From Gemmataceae bacterium (GTDB lineage: Bacteria > Planctomycetota > Planctomycetia > Gemmatales > Gemmataceae): DNA of 64,000 nucleotides. A program made the position numbers and the translations under genes. Shown piece by piece: positions 7,236 through 16,239 of this stretch. The DNA lies in NCBI GenBank assembly GCA_022842245.1, contig JALHPZ010000005.1, forward strand, positions 154,979 to 218,978, written 5' to 3'. Positions within the stretch are counted from its first letter, which is position 1, and each line of letters begins with the position of its first letter. The notes beneath the pieces were generated by a model. That model was not told the DNA's origin. It was given only the letters and a program-made list of their open reading frames with translations, and did no database searches.

Positions 7236-9971
7236 TTACCCCACGAAGACGCCGTTGGTGCTGCCGAAGAGCGGGTCGAATTCGTTGAAGGACGGCGGGG
7301 TGGCCCCGACGGCGGCGGCCTTGATGGCGCTTCCGGCGAAGAATTTGACGCGGTTCGTCACGCCGGGGCCGTTGCCGGTGACGAGATCGGCGAGCGTGTC
7401 GCCATCGAGGTCCTTGACGGCGAGGCGGACGCCGCTGCGGTTCGAATCGTCGTAGGCGAAGAAGTTGGCGAGCGGCGTGACGGTCGCGCCGCCGGAGGTG
7501 ACGAGCAAGTTGCCGTTGAACACGGTGACTCGCGGTCCGCCGCCGGGTCCGCCGCCAGCGATCACGTCGGCCTTGCCGTCGCCGTCGATGTCGCCGAGGG
7601 CGAGGAAGACGCCGTTGCGCAGCGTATTCTCGAAGGCGAAGAAGTCGTTGAAGAGGCGGACGGGTTCGTTGCCGGGCAAGGTGGTGCCGTCGAAGACGGC
7701 GACGCGGGGCCCGCCGCCGAAGCCGGCGGCGACGCCGAGGTCGCCGATGCCGTCGCCGTTCACGTCGCCGATGGCGGGCCGGGCGCCGCCGCGGAAGCGG
7801 AGGTCGGCGATGCCGAGGAAGTCGGCGAGGACGTCGCCGATGTTGCCGGACCGGAAGACGCGGACGCGGGGGCCGCCGCCCTGGTCGGGGGTGACGACGA
7901 GTTCGGGGGCACCGTCGCCGGTGAGATCGCCGGCGGCAACGAAGACGCCGCCGGTGAAGGAGGCTTCGAAGGGCGAGAAGCTGACAATGATGCCGTCGGT
8001 CTTGCCGTCGAGGATGGTGACGTTGGTCGCCATTCCAGGGCCGGAGCCGACGACGAGATCGTTGACGCCGTCGCCGTTGAAGTCGCCCGTGGCGACGCGG
8101 ACGCCGCCGGTGAAGGTGCCGTAGGGCTGGGCGGTCTGGTTGAGGGTTCCGTCGGCGGCGAGGAGTTTGGTCATGCTGGCGACGCCGACATCGGAGCCGA
8201 GGCCATAATCGGACGTGCCGGTCAGCCCGGCGTTGGAGGTGGCGGTTTCGGAGGCGACGAGGCCGACGAGCGGCGTGGTGCCGATGCCGATGGGGCCGAG
8301 CCGAGTCGCGGCACCGGTGGCGAGGTTGATGGCGTAGAGGGAGGTGTCGCCGGCGACGGTGAGGGCGGCGTAGGCGAGCCCGGTTGCGGTACTGCCGGAC
8401 GCCGTCACGCGGACATTCGAGGGAATGTCGAAGGCGTTCGCGTCGGTGAAGTCGATGGCGCTGCCGGCGACGGTGATCGGCAGCCCGCCGACGAGGACGC
8501 CGTCGTTGGGCGGGTTCTGCACGAAGAGGCTGTTGGTCACCGCGTCGAGGGTGTACTGGGTGGTGACGGTCGCCTTGTGGAAGGAGTTGGTGTAGGCGGT
8601 TCCGGTGCCGGCGGTCGCACCGCTGTTGAGGGCGGCGTCGGGTTGGGTGCCGGCGAAGGTGGCGTTGCCGTCGAGCGCGGCGCCGGTGGTCGGGTCGATG
8701 CGGAAGTTGGTGCCGGTGCTGGCGACGACGCGGAGTTTGTCGACGGTCGGGTTGAAGTCGATGCCGAAGGACGTGCCGGCGGGGAAGGTGATCGGCGAAC
8801 CGGCGGCGTCGAGGAGAGCGACGGGCGCTCCGCCGCCGACATTCGAGAGGGCCGCGGTCTGCGGATCGACGAGTGCGATGCGCACCGTGCCGGCCGCGCT
8901 GTTATGGACGAGGGCGAAATACTGTCCGGTTGCCGGCCGACGATCCAACCCGACGACCGCTTCCCCGAGGCTCAGGCCCGAAGGGATCGGCACGGCGACG
9001 ACGGATGTGGCGGATTTGGAGCTGAACCGGACGACGCTGTTGCCGGCAATACCGACGAACGGTATGCCGGCCGCGCCGTCGTTCGGCTGGACGGTGAAGC
9101 CCTGGATCGGCGGGCCGCCGGCGATGCCGAGCGAGCCGACGAGGTTCGCCTGTCCGGTGCCGAGGTTGATCGTGTAGAGCGACGGGCCGCCCGTGGTGGT
9201 CAGGACGGCGAAGCCGTTGCCGCTCGCCAGGTCGCCGGAGGTGGCGACGTTGATCCCGGACGGGATGTCGAAGCCGTTGACCGCGGTGAAGTCGAGGACG
9301 CTGGCACCGAGCGTGACGGCGAAGGCGTTCTTCTGGGTGCCGTCGTTCGGGGGATTTTGGGTGAAGAGTTTGTTCGTCGAGGAATCGAGCGTGTATTGCG
9401 TGGTCGCGGTGGCGTTCGGCGCGTTGTTGGTGTAGGCCGTGCCGTCGAGCGTCGTGGTGCCGCCATTGACCGCACCGTCGGCGTTCACGCCGGGGTCGTT
9501 CGTGGAGCCGTCGATGATGAACCCGGTGTTCGGGTTGATGCGGAAGTTGATGCCGGCATCGGTGACCACGCGGACACGGTCGGCGAGGGGATTGAAGTCG
9601 AATCCGAAATTCGTGCCGGCGATGGGGACCGGGTTTCCGCCGCCGTCGTCGAACTGGACCGGTGCGGCGGTGAGGGGCACGGCGATTCCGGTGTCGGGGC
9701 TGATGGCGTAGAGCCGCACGCCGCCGGCGCCGTTGGAGCTGAGACCGTAAAGCTGACCGTTCTGGGGCCGGAAGTCGATGCCGACAAGGTTCTCGCCCGT
9801 GCCCAGCCCCGTGACGCCGATCCCGGCGGGAATGTTGCCGGGCGTGCCGGTATCGAATGCGAACAAGGTGTTGTTCGAAAGCGCGATCGCCGCGGTCGGC
9901 GTGGTGCGGTCTTCCAGAGGAGTGACGCGAGGGCGGAAACGGTTCCGGGCATTCCGTTCGGGATTCGTCAC
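7236..9971 (-). CDS. Surface protein with two DUF4394 domains and FG-GAP repeats
   Basis: A 911-residue, low-charge, glycine/alanine/threonine-rich protein. The N-terminus holds RPRVTPLEDRTTP, the LEDR-type motif found at the start of many large exported planctomycete proteins; no classical signal peptide is present. Two similar DUF4394 domains follow (roughly residues 30-290 and 300-560), sharing LYGLSSNGAGGVRLYAI-like and TQYTLDSSTNKLFTQNPPNDG-like phrases, so one arose from the other by duplication. The last third holds about five FG-GAP/VCBS blades with calcium-loop signatures GDFNGDGVNDL, GDLTGDGAPEL, GDVNGDGIGDL, GDIDGDGKADV and KDLDGDTLADL. I chose the GTG at 9971 because AGGAG lies seven bases upstream; an ATG at 10001 lacks this. 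Role probably structural or adhesive. Confidence 0.85.
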   Translation of the reverse strand: MTNPERNARNRFRPRVTPLEDRTTPTAAIALSNNTLFAFDTGTPGNIPAGIGVTGLGTGENLVGIDFRPQNGQLYGLSSNGAGGVRLYAISPDTGIAVPLTAAPVQFDDGGGNPVPIAGTNFGFDFNPLADRVRVVTDAGINFRINPNTGFIIDGSTNDPGVNADGAVNGGTTTLDGTAYTNNAPNATATTQYTLDSSTNKLFTQNPPNDGTQKNAFAVTLGASVLDFTAVNGFDIPSGINVATSGDLASGNGFAVLTTTGGPSLYTINLGTGQANLVGSLGIAGGPPIQGFTVQPNDGAAGIPFVGIAGNSVVRFSSKSATSVVAVPIPSGLSLGEAVVGLDRRPATGQYFALVHNSAAGTVRIALVDPQTAALSNVGGGAPVALLDAAGSPITFPAGTSFGIDFNPTVDKLRVVASTGTNFRIDPTTGAALDGNATFAGTQPDAALNSGATAGTGTAYTNSFHKATVTTQYTLDAVTNSLFVQNPPNDGVLVGGLPITVAGSAIDFTDANAFDIPSNVRVTASGSTATGLAYAALTVAGDTSLYAINLATGAATRLGPIGIGTTPLVGLVASETATSNAGLTGTSDYGLGSDVGVASMTKLLAADGTLNQTAQPYGTFTGGVRVATGDFNGDGVNDLVVGSGPGMATNVTILDGKTDGIIVSFSPFEASFTGGVFVAAGDLTGDGAPELVVTPDQGGGPRVRVFRSGNIGDVLADFLGIADLRFRGGARPAIGDVNGDGIGDLGVAAGFGGGPRVAVFDGTTLPGNEPVRLFNDFFAFENTLRNGVFLALGDIDGDGKADVIAGGGPGGGPRVTVFNGNLLVTSGGATVTPLANFFAYDDSNRSGVRLAVKDLDGDTLADLVTGNGPGVTNRVKFFAGSAIKAAAVGATPPSFNEFDPLFGSTNGVFVG

Positions 9972-10207
9972 GGTGCGGCTCCTGGCTCGTGTCAATGGCA
10001 CCGCGGAGCCGAGCCTCCTCCATGCGGCGTTTCAATCCGCATATCTTCCATAACTGCTACGATTGTCGCCACCCGAAAAATCGAAAAAACCGGTACGAAT
10101 TCCCCAACGGGAGACGCGATTACGAATGCCCGAGATTCCGAAACGCGAAAGAAACAATTTCCTTTCGTGCGTTTGTATTTCCGGATTTTCGCGATGCGAT
10201 TGGCGGG

Positions 10208-11011
10208 TCAGGCCGCGCGGCGGAGCGGTTCCGGCGCGTGGTAGCTTTCCAGTTCCGAATGCGAGTCGTCCGGCGTGGCGTACCAGATGTGCAGAAGGGA
10301 ATTGCGGTCGCTGTCGATCGCATCGATCTTGCAGCGGCCGTGCCAACTTTTGAGGCCGATGGTGTTGAGAACGGAGAACGCGTAGGCGCAGTTGGGCAGG
10401 AACGGCATCGCTTCGCGGATGAGGAACCCGCGCGGCTCGCGTAGCCAGTGGAGCGGATTGACGCTGCGCGAGTAGAACTCCGTGCCGACGTGCTTCATGC
10501 GGTCGTCGGACGGGAACGCGAACTGCATCGTGACGATCTTTTCGCGCGTATCGGGATGCGGGGCAATGCGATAGCCTTGTTTTTCGCAGTAGAGCGTACC
10601 GCGCGGGAAGGCGGGCACGGCGGCCGCGTCGGCAGGGGACGTGCCGAACCGGCGGGCGAGACCGCTGCCGAGTTTTTCGAACACCGCGCGTTTCACCTCC
10701 GGCGATCCGACGGCGGCGCGGAGGGTCGTCCAGATGCGGCGCGGGCCGTGTGGCAGGTCGGCGAGCGATTTCTCGACGAGGTTCAGGCGTCGTCGCGTGC
10801 TGCCGCCGTATTCGTCGACGTGGTGGCGGCGGCTGGCGGCAACGAAGGTTTCCTCTGCCGGCCACGCGGTCAGCGCGGTGTGGTAGAGATCCGGGGGGAA
10901 AATCCCCTCGAAAAAGGCGTGCGGAAACGGCTCGGATTTCGCCGGGGTCCGCTCGACGGTGGCGACGACGTGCCGGACGATCCGTGCCAGCAGGGGGCTA
11001 TCGACGAACAT
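10208..11011 (-). CDS. 2OG-Fe(II) oxygenase-like protein
   Basis: A 267-residue soluble protein that looks like a 2-oxoglutarate and iron dependent dioxygenase of the prolyl-4-hydroxylase-like class. The expected facial triad is visible as His152-Pro-Asp154 in GYRIAPHPDTREK and His224 in LKSWHG, with Arg236 in DSDRNSLLHIWY as the likely 2-oxoglutarate contact. The substrate is unknown. I chose the ATG at 11011 because GGAG lies six bases before it; the ATG at 11032 has no ribosome site. It is divergent from the response regulator. The 236 bases between this gene's stop and the surface-protein start are relatively AT-rich near 10075-10200 and probably hold the promoter of the surface-protein gene. 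Confidence 0.7.
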   Translation of the reverse strand: MFVDSPLLARIVRHVVATVERTPAKSEPFPHAFFEGIFPPDLYHTALTAWPAEETFVAASRRHHVDEYGGSTRRRLNLVEKSLADLPHGPRRIWTTLRAAVGSPEVKRAVFEKLGSGLARRFGTSPADAAAVPAFPRGTLYCEKQGYRIAPHPDTREKIVTMQFAFPSDDRMKHVGTEFYSRSVNPLHWLREPRGFLIREAMPFLPNCAYAFSVLNTIGLKSWHGRCKIDAIDSDRNSLLHIWYATPDDSHSELESYHAPEPLRRAA

Positions 11012-11117
11012 CCTGGACTCCGCGCGGGGCATCCCACACTAATCGACCCACTTTCTTCGGTTTCTCCAATCGTTTTGGGCACCCGCGCCGGCGCCGACGG
11101 CCGATTCGCCGCTTCCA

Positions 11118-11123
11118 TACAAT
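11118..11123 (+). promoter_or_regulatory. Possible -10 box for the response regulator gene
   Basis: TACAAT matches the -10 consensus at five of six positions and lies 30 bases before the ATG at 11154. No convincing -35 box is seen at the usual distance. Similar -10-only signals precede several other genes in the window. Confidence 0.35.
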
Positions 11124-11153
11124 GAATCAGCCGAACCGGCGCGGGGGGCCGCC

Positions 11154-11582
11154 ATGACGCGGATCTTGATCGCGGACGACAATCAGGCGAATGCGGAGTT
11201 GCTGGAGGCGCACCTCGATGGCAGCGGCCTCGAAACGCGCATCGCGGTGAACGGCGAGCAGACGCTGCAATTGGCGAAGGATTGGCCCGCCGACGTCGTG
11301 TTGCTGGACATCATGATGCCCAAGCTGAGCGGTTTCGAGGTCTGCAAACGCCTGCGCGCCGACGGGGCCACCAAGGATATCGGGGTGCTGATGGTGACGG
11401 CGCTCGATCGCGCGACCGACGTGGAGCGCGCCGTTGAAGTGGGGACCGACGATTTCCTCACAAAACCAATCAACAAGGCGGAACTGCTGCACCGCATTCG
11501 GGCCATCGTGGCCGCCCGCGCCGCCGCTTCGCCGATCGAACGCGGCCTCGCCTACCTCCGCGGCGTCCAACAGGGCGTTTAA
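11154..11582 (+). CDS. Single-domain response regulator (REC)
   Basis: A 142-residue receiver domain with no output domain. The acidic pair Asp8-Asp9, the phosphoacceptor Asp52 in VVLLDIMMPK, Thr82 in VTALD and Lys104 in FLTKP are all in place, so it should be phosphorylated by a histidine kinase. About 20 residues after the REC domain (RAAASPIERGLAYLRGVQQGV) are too short for a DNA-binding domain. No kinase gene is adjacent, making it an orphan. Stand-alone receivers usually act through protein contacts or as phosphate relays. The methyltransferase gene starts 23 bases downstream. Confidence 0.92.
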   Translation: MTRILIADDNQANAELLEAHLDGSGLETRIAVNGEQTLQLAKDWPADVVLLDIMMPKLSGFEVCKRLRADGATKDIGVLMVTALDRATDVERAVEVGTDDFLTKPINKAELLHRIRAIVAARAAASPIERGLAYLRGVQQGV

Positions 11583-11605
11583 TTTCCTCCTCCGCATTGG
11601 TTCAA

Positions 11606-12796
11606 ATGCTCGCATCCGTGATCTTGAAGCCGAAACGTGCCCAACCCTTCTATGGCCGGCATCCGTGGGTCTTCGCTGGCGCGGTCGAACGCGTCGACGG
11701 TTCGCCCGCCGACGGCGATGAAGTGAGCCTGCGCTCCTCCGCCGGAAACTTCGTGGCACGCGGTCTCTTCAACTCGCAATCGAAGATCGTCGTCCGGCTC
11801 TACTCCTGGGACGAAGACCGACCGATCGACCGCGATTTCCTCCGTGACCGCCTCGCCGACGCCGTGCGACTCCGGCATCAAATCCTGGGACTCGATCGGG
11901 GCAAGGCCTCGGCGTACCGCGTTTGCTTCAGCGAGGCCGACCGACTCTCCGGCCTCGTGGTCGACCGCTACGGCGAATGGCTCACCGTGCAATTCACCGC
12001 CCTCGGACTCGCCAACCGCCGCGATACCATCGCCGCGGTGCTCGCCGAACTCCTGCAACCGCGCGGAATCTTCTTGCGCACCGAGAAGGGAATCGGCAAA
12101 CTCGAGGGCTGCGAATTGCACGATGGCCCGCTCTGGGGCGAACCACCGCCGGCGGAGCATCTCATCGAGGAAGACGGCCTGACGTTCGCCGTCAACCTCG
12201 CCGAGGGGCAGAAGACGGGGTACTACCTCGACCAGCGGGACAACCGTTCGGCGGTCGCCCGGTTCTGCACCGGCAAGCGCGTGCTGGACGCGTTCAGCTA
12301 CTCCGGTGGGTTCGGCGTGCGGGCGGCGAAGGCCGGGGCGGCAACGGTCGACTGTGTGGACGCCTCCGAGGCGGCGCTCGCGCTGGCGCGGCGCAATGCC
12401 GCGCTGAATGGCGTCGCGAACCTGACGACCACCAAGGCGGACGTCTTCAACCACCTGGCGACATTGGCCGCCGAAAAGCGCGAGTACGACGTGGTGATCC
12501 TCGATCCGCCGAAGTTCGCCCGCAACCGCGCCGCCGTGCCCGAGGCGCTCAAGGGCTATCGCCGCCTGCACCAGCTCGCCCTCAAGTTGCTGGCTCGGGA
12601 CGGACTGCTCGTGTCGTGCTGTTGCACCGGATTGATCCAGATGGCCGACCTGGAAGAGATCGTGGCCCAGACCGCGATCGACTCGAAGCGGGATGCGCAG
12701 ATCCTGGAACGGCGCGGCCCGTCGGCCGACCACCCCGTGAGCGTCGCCTGCCGCGAAGGCGGCTACCTCAAATGCATCGTTAGTCGGGTGATCTGA
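11606..12796 (+). CDS. RlmI-family class I rRNA methyltransferase
   Basis: A 396-residue SAM-dependent methyltransferase. An N-terminal PUA domain (ILKPKRAQPFYGRHPWVFAG onward, about residues 5-85) is followed by a central domain and a Rossmann methyltransferase. The motif DAFSYSGGFGVRAAKAGA binds SAM and VVILDPPKFAR carries the catalytic-pocket loop. RlmI methylates a cytosine at C5 in 23S rRNA; which position this protein modifies cannot be read from sequence. The catalytic cysteine is likely in LLVSCCCTGLI. The ATG at 11606 is taken because the PUA domain starts right after it. The FG-GAP gene follows after four bases. Confidence 0.88.
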   Translation: MLASVILKPKRAQPFYGRHPWVFAGAVERVDGSPADGDEVSLRSSAGNFVARGLFNSQSKIVVRLYSWDEDRPIDRDFLRDRLADAVRLRHQILGLDRGKASAYRVCFSEADRLSGLVVDRYGEWLTVQFTALGLANRRDTIAAVLAELLQPRGIFLRTEKGIGKLEGCELHDGPLWGEPPPAEHLIEEDGLTFAVNLAEGQKTGYYLDQRDNRSAVARFCTGKRVLDAFSYSGGFGVRAAKAGAATVDCVDASEAALALARRNAALNGVANLTTTKADVFNHLATLAAEKREYDVVILDPPKFARNRAAVPEALKGYRRLHQLALKLLARDGLLVSCCCTGLIQMADLEEIVAQTAIDSKRDAQILERRGPSADHPVSVACREGGYLKCIVSRVI

Positions 12797-12800
12797 CGCC

Positions 12801-14135
12801 ATGTTTCTAGACCGTTCGCACCTCCTGCCGCCCCGCTCGTTCGCGAAGCTCGTCGGCGCGACGGTGGCGGACCTGGATGGCGACGGACAATTCGAGATCT
12901 TCCTCGCCTCGGCGAACGGCCCAAACCGATTGTTGAAATGGACCGGCACCGGACTGCGCGACGTCGCACCGCCGGTGCTGGCGGACGCGGACCGCGACGG
13001 ACGCGTGGCCGTCGCGGCCGACTGCGACGGCGACGGACGCGAAGAACTTTATCTCCTCAACGAGGGTTCGGACGCCGATCGGCTTTTCGACCCTCGGCCC
13101 GATGGCTGGAGCGATCTGCTTGCCGCGCCGGGGTCGAGTGCCGCACGGGGTCCGCATCCCGGCCGCGCTGTCGCAGCCTTCGATCGGCGTGGCCACGGTC
13201 GCTACGCCTTCGTCCTCGCGACCAACGACGGTCCTCTACGTCTCCTCGAATGTCCCGACGCCGGTGGAATTGCAGACCTCGCGCCGGCGCTCGGTATCGA
13301 TCGGCCCGTCGCCGGCGCCGCCATCGCCCTTGCTCCCCTCGCCTCGTCCCGATGCGATCTCTTCCTGGCCGCTGCCCGCGGGTCGAACGCGCTGTTTCGC
13401 AATACCGGTCTTGGAACGTTCCTCGAGGTCGCGGTCGAACACGGTCTGGCGGACGCGGCCGAACTTTCCGTGGCCGCGACCGTCGTCGACGACGGCGACG
13501 GCGCGAGCGGCCTCGCCGTGCTGAACGCCGACGGACCGCACCGGCTTTTCCTCCGTCGCGACGACGGAACCTATCGCGACGCCGCCACGCCCGCGATGGC
13601 GCTTCCCGGCGATGCCCGATTCGCGGTCGTCGCCGATTTCGACAACGACGGGTACGAGGAACTGCTCGTTTTCCATCGGGGCGAAGCGAATCGTTGCTTT
13701 CGCCGGACGGACACGGGTTGGTCCGTCATCGATCCGGGGCCGCTGGCCGCCGAACCGGGTGCTTGTGCCGCTGCCATCCTGGACATCGACCGGGACGGAA
13801 TTCTGGAACTGGTCTTGGCGAATGGCACGGCCGCGCCGACGCTGTGGAAAGGCATAGCGAACGGAAACGCATGGCTGCGTGTGCGGCCGCTGACGCGGTT
13901 CGGCGCTCCGGCGCGCGGCGCCATCGTACGGCTTCTCGCCGGCGGGCGCCGACAACAGAGAGTCGTCTGTTGCGGCAACGGTTCGACCGGCCAGATGGAA
14001 CCGGTCGCCCACTTTGGATTGGGTACCTGCGAACGGATCGATCACGTGCAGGTCACCTGGCCCGACGGAACGATGGCCCGGATCGAAGTGCCGGTGGCCT
14101 GCTCGACCATCGACCTGCGTTATCCCGGAACGTGA
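12801..14135 (+). CDS. FG-GAP/VCBS repeat protein with C-terminal UnbV/ASPIC domain
   Basis: A 444-residue protein made of degenerate FG-GAP blades (VADLDGDGQFEIF, AADCDGDGREELYLL, VADFDNDGYEELLVF, ILDIDRDGILELVL) followed by a C-terminal ASPIC/UnbV domain (about residues 345-435, with GAPARGAIVRLLAGGRRQ and HVQVTWPDGTM). This pair is common in exported planctomycete proteins. I see no signal peptide, which is odd for this class; either the start is misplaced or export is non-classical. It begins four bases after the methyltransferase stop, so the two are probably cotranscribed although their roles seem unrelated. Function unknown. Confidence 0.8.
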   Translation: MFLDRSHLLPPRSFAKLVGATVADLDGDGQFEIFLASANGPNRLLKWTGTGLRDVAPPVLADADRDGRVAVAADCDGDGREELYLLNEGSDADRLFDPRPDGWSDLLAAPGSSAARGPHPGRAVAAFDRRGHGRYAFVLATNDGPLRLLECPDAGGIADLAPALGIDRPVAGAAIALAPLASSRCDLFLAAARGSNALFRNTGLGTFLEVAVEHGLADAAELSVAATVVDDGDGASGLAVLNADGPHRLFLRRDDGTYRDAATPAMALPGDARFAVVADFDNDGYEELLVFHRGEANRCFRRTDTGWSVIDPGPLAAEPGACAAAILDIDRDGILELVLANGTAAPTLWKGIANGNAWLRVRPLTRFGAPARGAIVRLLAGGRRQQRVVCCGNGSTGQMEPVAHFGLGTCERIDHVQVTWPDGTMARIEVPVACSTIDLRYPGT

Positions 14136-14139
14136 ACCG

Positions 14140-15333
14140 TCACTGTTCGACCACCCGCGGCCGATACCGCCGCCACAGGTCGTCCACCATCTTGTCGTAT
14201 TCCTTCGACTGCAACTGCCGCGTCAGCTTGGCACGGATCTCGTTCTGGACTTTTCCATCGAAGGGGCGCGTGCCGGCCTTGCGCGATTCCACCACCTTCA
14301 CGATGTGGTAACCGGTCGCCGTTTGGAGGAGCGGACTGATCTGGCCCTCCGGCAGTTCCAACAGCACGCTCTCCAGTTCGGCCGGTTGGAATTCGCCCTT
14401 TTTGGTGCCGAGGCCTTCGCCGTTCCGCAGGACGCTGTCGCCGTGGCTGGATTTCTTGACGATCTCGACGAAGTCGCCGCCCTGCGTCGCCTGCCGCCAG
14501 AGGTTCTGCGCGTATTCCTTCGCGTCGTCGGTGGACTGGAACCGTTGGAAACTCACGAAGCAATCGAGCCACTTCACCTTTTCGTCGAGGGCGAATTCCT
14601 TGGGGTTCGCCGCGTAGTAGTCCCAGATGTCGTTGAGCGTGACGAAGCGGGCCTTGTCCTTGAGCATCTGCTCGAGGAAGACCTGGACGAGCGTATCGCG
14701 CTCGAGCTGGCGGCGCAGGCCGTTGTAGGTGAGGCCCTGCATCCGGAGGATCTTCACGAAGTCGGCCTCATCGACTTTGCGGGACTTCCGGTATTCGTTG
14801 AGCCGGCGCGCGGCCTGTTCGCGAGCGTGCTCGTTCAGACCTTCGATCTTGTCCTCGGCCTTGTTCTTCTTCATCCGCGAATGCAATTCGAGAATGATGA
14901 GTTCACGCTCGACGAGTTTGCGGAGTTCCTCGCGGTAGACCGCTTTTTCCTTCGCGACCTGCTCGGCACCGAACAGTTCCATGTATTCCGGGGCGCGCTG
15001 GCGCACCATCTGCCAGACTTCGTCGTCGGTGATGACGACGTCGGTGCCGATGAAGGCGGCGACCTGGATCTGCTTGTCGCGCAGGGGGCTGGACAGCGCG
15101 GAGAGTTCGCGGCGGGGGCTGCCGGTCGCGGACGCGGGCACGACGGGCGACTTCGGCGCGGCGGGCGCGAGCGGATCGGGCAGGCTTTCTTTGATGACGA
15201 TCTTGCCGGTCGGCGCAAGCGGTTCGTCCGGCGCCTGGCCGCGCGGGATCAATTGCGGACCGACGCAACCGGTCCCCACGATCGCGACACCCACGGCGAT
15301 TCCCCAGCACCGACGCAGCGGAACGGCATCCAT
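14140..15333 (-). CDS. Parvulin-type peptidyl-prolyl isomerase, probably envelope-anchored
   Basis: A 397-residue protein with SurA/PrsA-like architecture. The N-terminus MDAVPLRRCWGIAVGVAIVG is hydrophobic and is followed by Cys23, which may be lipidated although the lipobox (GTGC) is not ideal. A helical chaperone part (about residues 65-230) precedes a parvulin domain (about 235-345) with the phrases GEGLGTKKGEFQPAELESV and GQISPLLQTATGYHIVKV. It likely folds exported proteins in the periplasm, consistent with the many large secreted proteins nearby. It converges on the FG-GAP gene with four bases between stop codons and is divergent from the LolA-like gene. Confidence 0.85.
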   Translation of the reverse strand: MDAVPLRRCWGIAVGVAIVGTGCVGPQLIPRGQAPDEPLAPTGKIVIKESLPDPLAPAAPKSPVVPASATGSPRRELSALSSPLRDKQIQVAAFIGTDVVITDDEVWQMVRQRAPEYMELFGAEQVAKEKAVYREELRKLVERELIILELHSRMKKNKAEDKIEGLNEHAREQAARRLNEYRKSRKVDEADFVKILRMQGLTYNGLRRQLERDTLVQVFLEQMLKDKARFVTLNDIWDYYAANPKEFALDEKVKWLDCFVSFQRFQSTDDAKEYAQNLWRQATQGGDFVEIVKKSSHGDSVLRNGEGLGTKKGEFQPAELESVLLELPEGQISPLLQTATGYHIVKVVESRKAGTRPFDGKVQNEIRAKLTRQLQSKEYDKMVDDLWRRYRPRVVEQ

Positions 15334-15474
15334 GCCACCGTCTCCCGATACCGGAAGGCCCGTCTTCGGAATCTTCGGCGATTCCGGGCGCGGACCTTTG
15401 CGGCAACCGGATATAACAACTTCCCGCGCCCGTGCAAGCCGGATTGGCGGGCCATCATCGGGAGTCTACACAAG

Positions 15475-16236
15475 ATGCGCAAGATTCTGCTCGCGATCGG
15501 AGTGCTGGTCGTCGTCTGCGCCCGTAGCGACGCGCAGGACGTCAAACCCGCGGATGTGGTGAAGAAGGCGATCGAGGCCCATGGCGGTGCCGCCGCGCTC
15601 GACAAGGCCAAGATCGCCCGCACGACGGCCAAGGGCACGATGAATCTGTCCGGCCAGAAGATCGACTATGCCACCACCGCCGTGCACGCCCTGCCGGACA
15701 AATACAAACTCGAAACGACCGGCGAACTGGCGAAGCTCAAGCTCGTCACCAGTCAGGTGCTCAACGGCAAGAAGACGAAGATCCGCGCGACGCTCGCCGG
15801 TGCTGATCAGCCGCTGCCCGACAAAGCTAAGGACGAGACGATCCAGGCCGCGCTCGTGCAGGAGGCCAGCCTGCTGACCCCGCTACTCGATGGCAAGAAG
15901 TTCACCCTCAAGGCGGACAAGGACGCCGAAGTGAACGGCAGCCCCACCACGGTGCTGGTGGTGACCGGAAACGGTCTGAAGGAACTGAAGCTCTTCTTCG
16001 ACAAGAAATCAAACCTGCTCGTGAAGATGCAGCGCAAGGGCCTCGCTCCCGGCACGGCCGGTGTTGTCGAAGTGGATGAAGAAACGTTTCTTTCGGACGT
16101 CAAGAAGTTCGACGCGGCCCTGCTGCCGTCCAAGGTGGTGGTGACGCACGACAAGAAGGAATTCCTGACGATGGCCGTCACAGAATGGAAATTCCTCGAC
16201 AAGGTCGAGGCGACCGAATTCTCCGTGGACGACTGA
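15475..16236 (+). CDS. Secreted LolA-like / outer-membrane lipoprotein-sorting-like protein
   Basis: A 253-residue exported protein beginning with the leader MRKILLAIGVLVVVCARSDA. The mature part opens DVVKKAIEAHGGAAALDKAK, a phrase frequent in LolA/DUF4292-like sheets, followed by repeated beta-strands rich in lysine. It probably folds as an open beta-barrel that binds a lipid or other hydrophobic ligand, but the assignment is by overall pattern, not a diagnostic motif. GGAG lies ten bases before the ATG. The pseudouridine synthase gene starts three bases after the stop, so the two may share a transcript. Confidence 0.6.
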   Translation: MRKILLAIGVLVVVCARSDAQDVKPADVVKKAIEAHGGAAALDKAKIARTTAKGTMNLSGQKIDYATTAVHALPDKYKLETTGELAKLKLVTSQVLNGKKTKIRATLAGADQPLPDKAKDETIQAALVQEASLLTPLLDGKKFTLKADKDAEVNGSPTTVLVVTGNGLKELKLFFDKKSNLLVKMQRKGLAPGTAGVVEVDEETFLSDVKKFDAALLPSKVVVTHDKKEFLTMAVTEWKFLDKVEATEFSVDD

Positions 16237-16239
16237 TTC

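Noticed and set aside
12938-14311. A long arginine-rich open frame overlapping the FG-GAP gene
   Set aside because: It lies in another frame of a well supported gene and is composed of GC-driven Arg/Ala/Gly codons.
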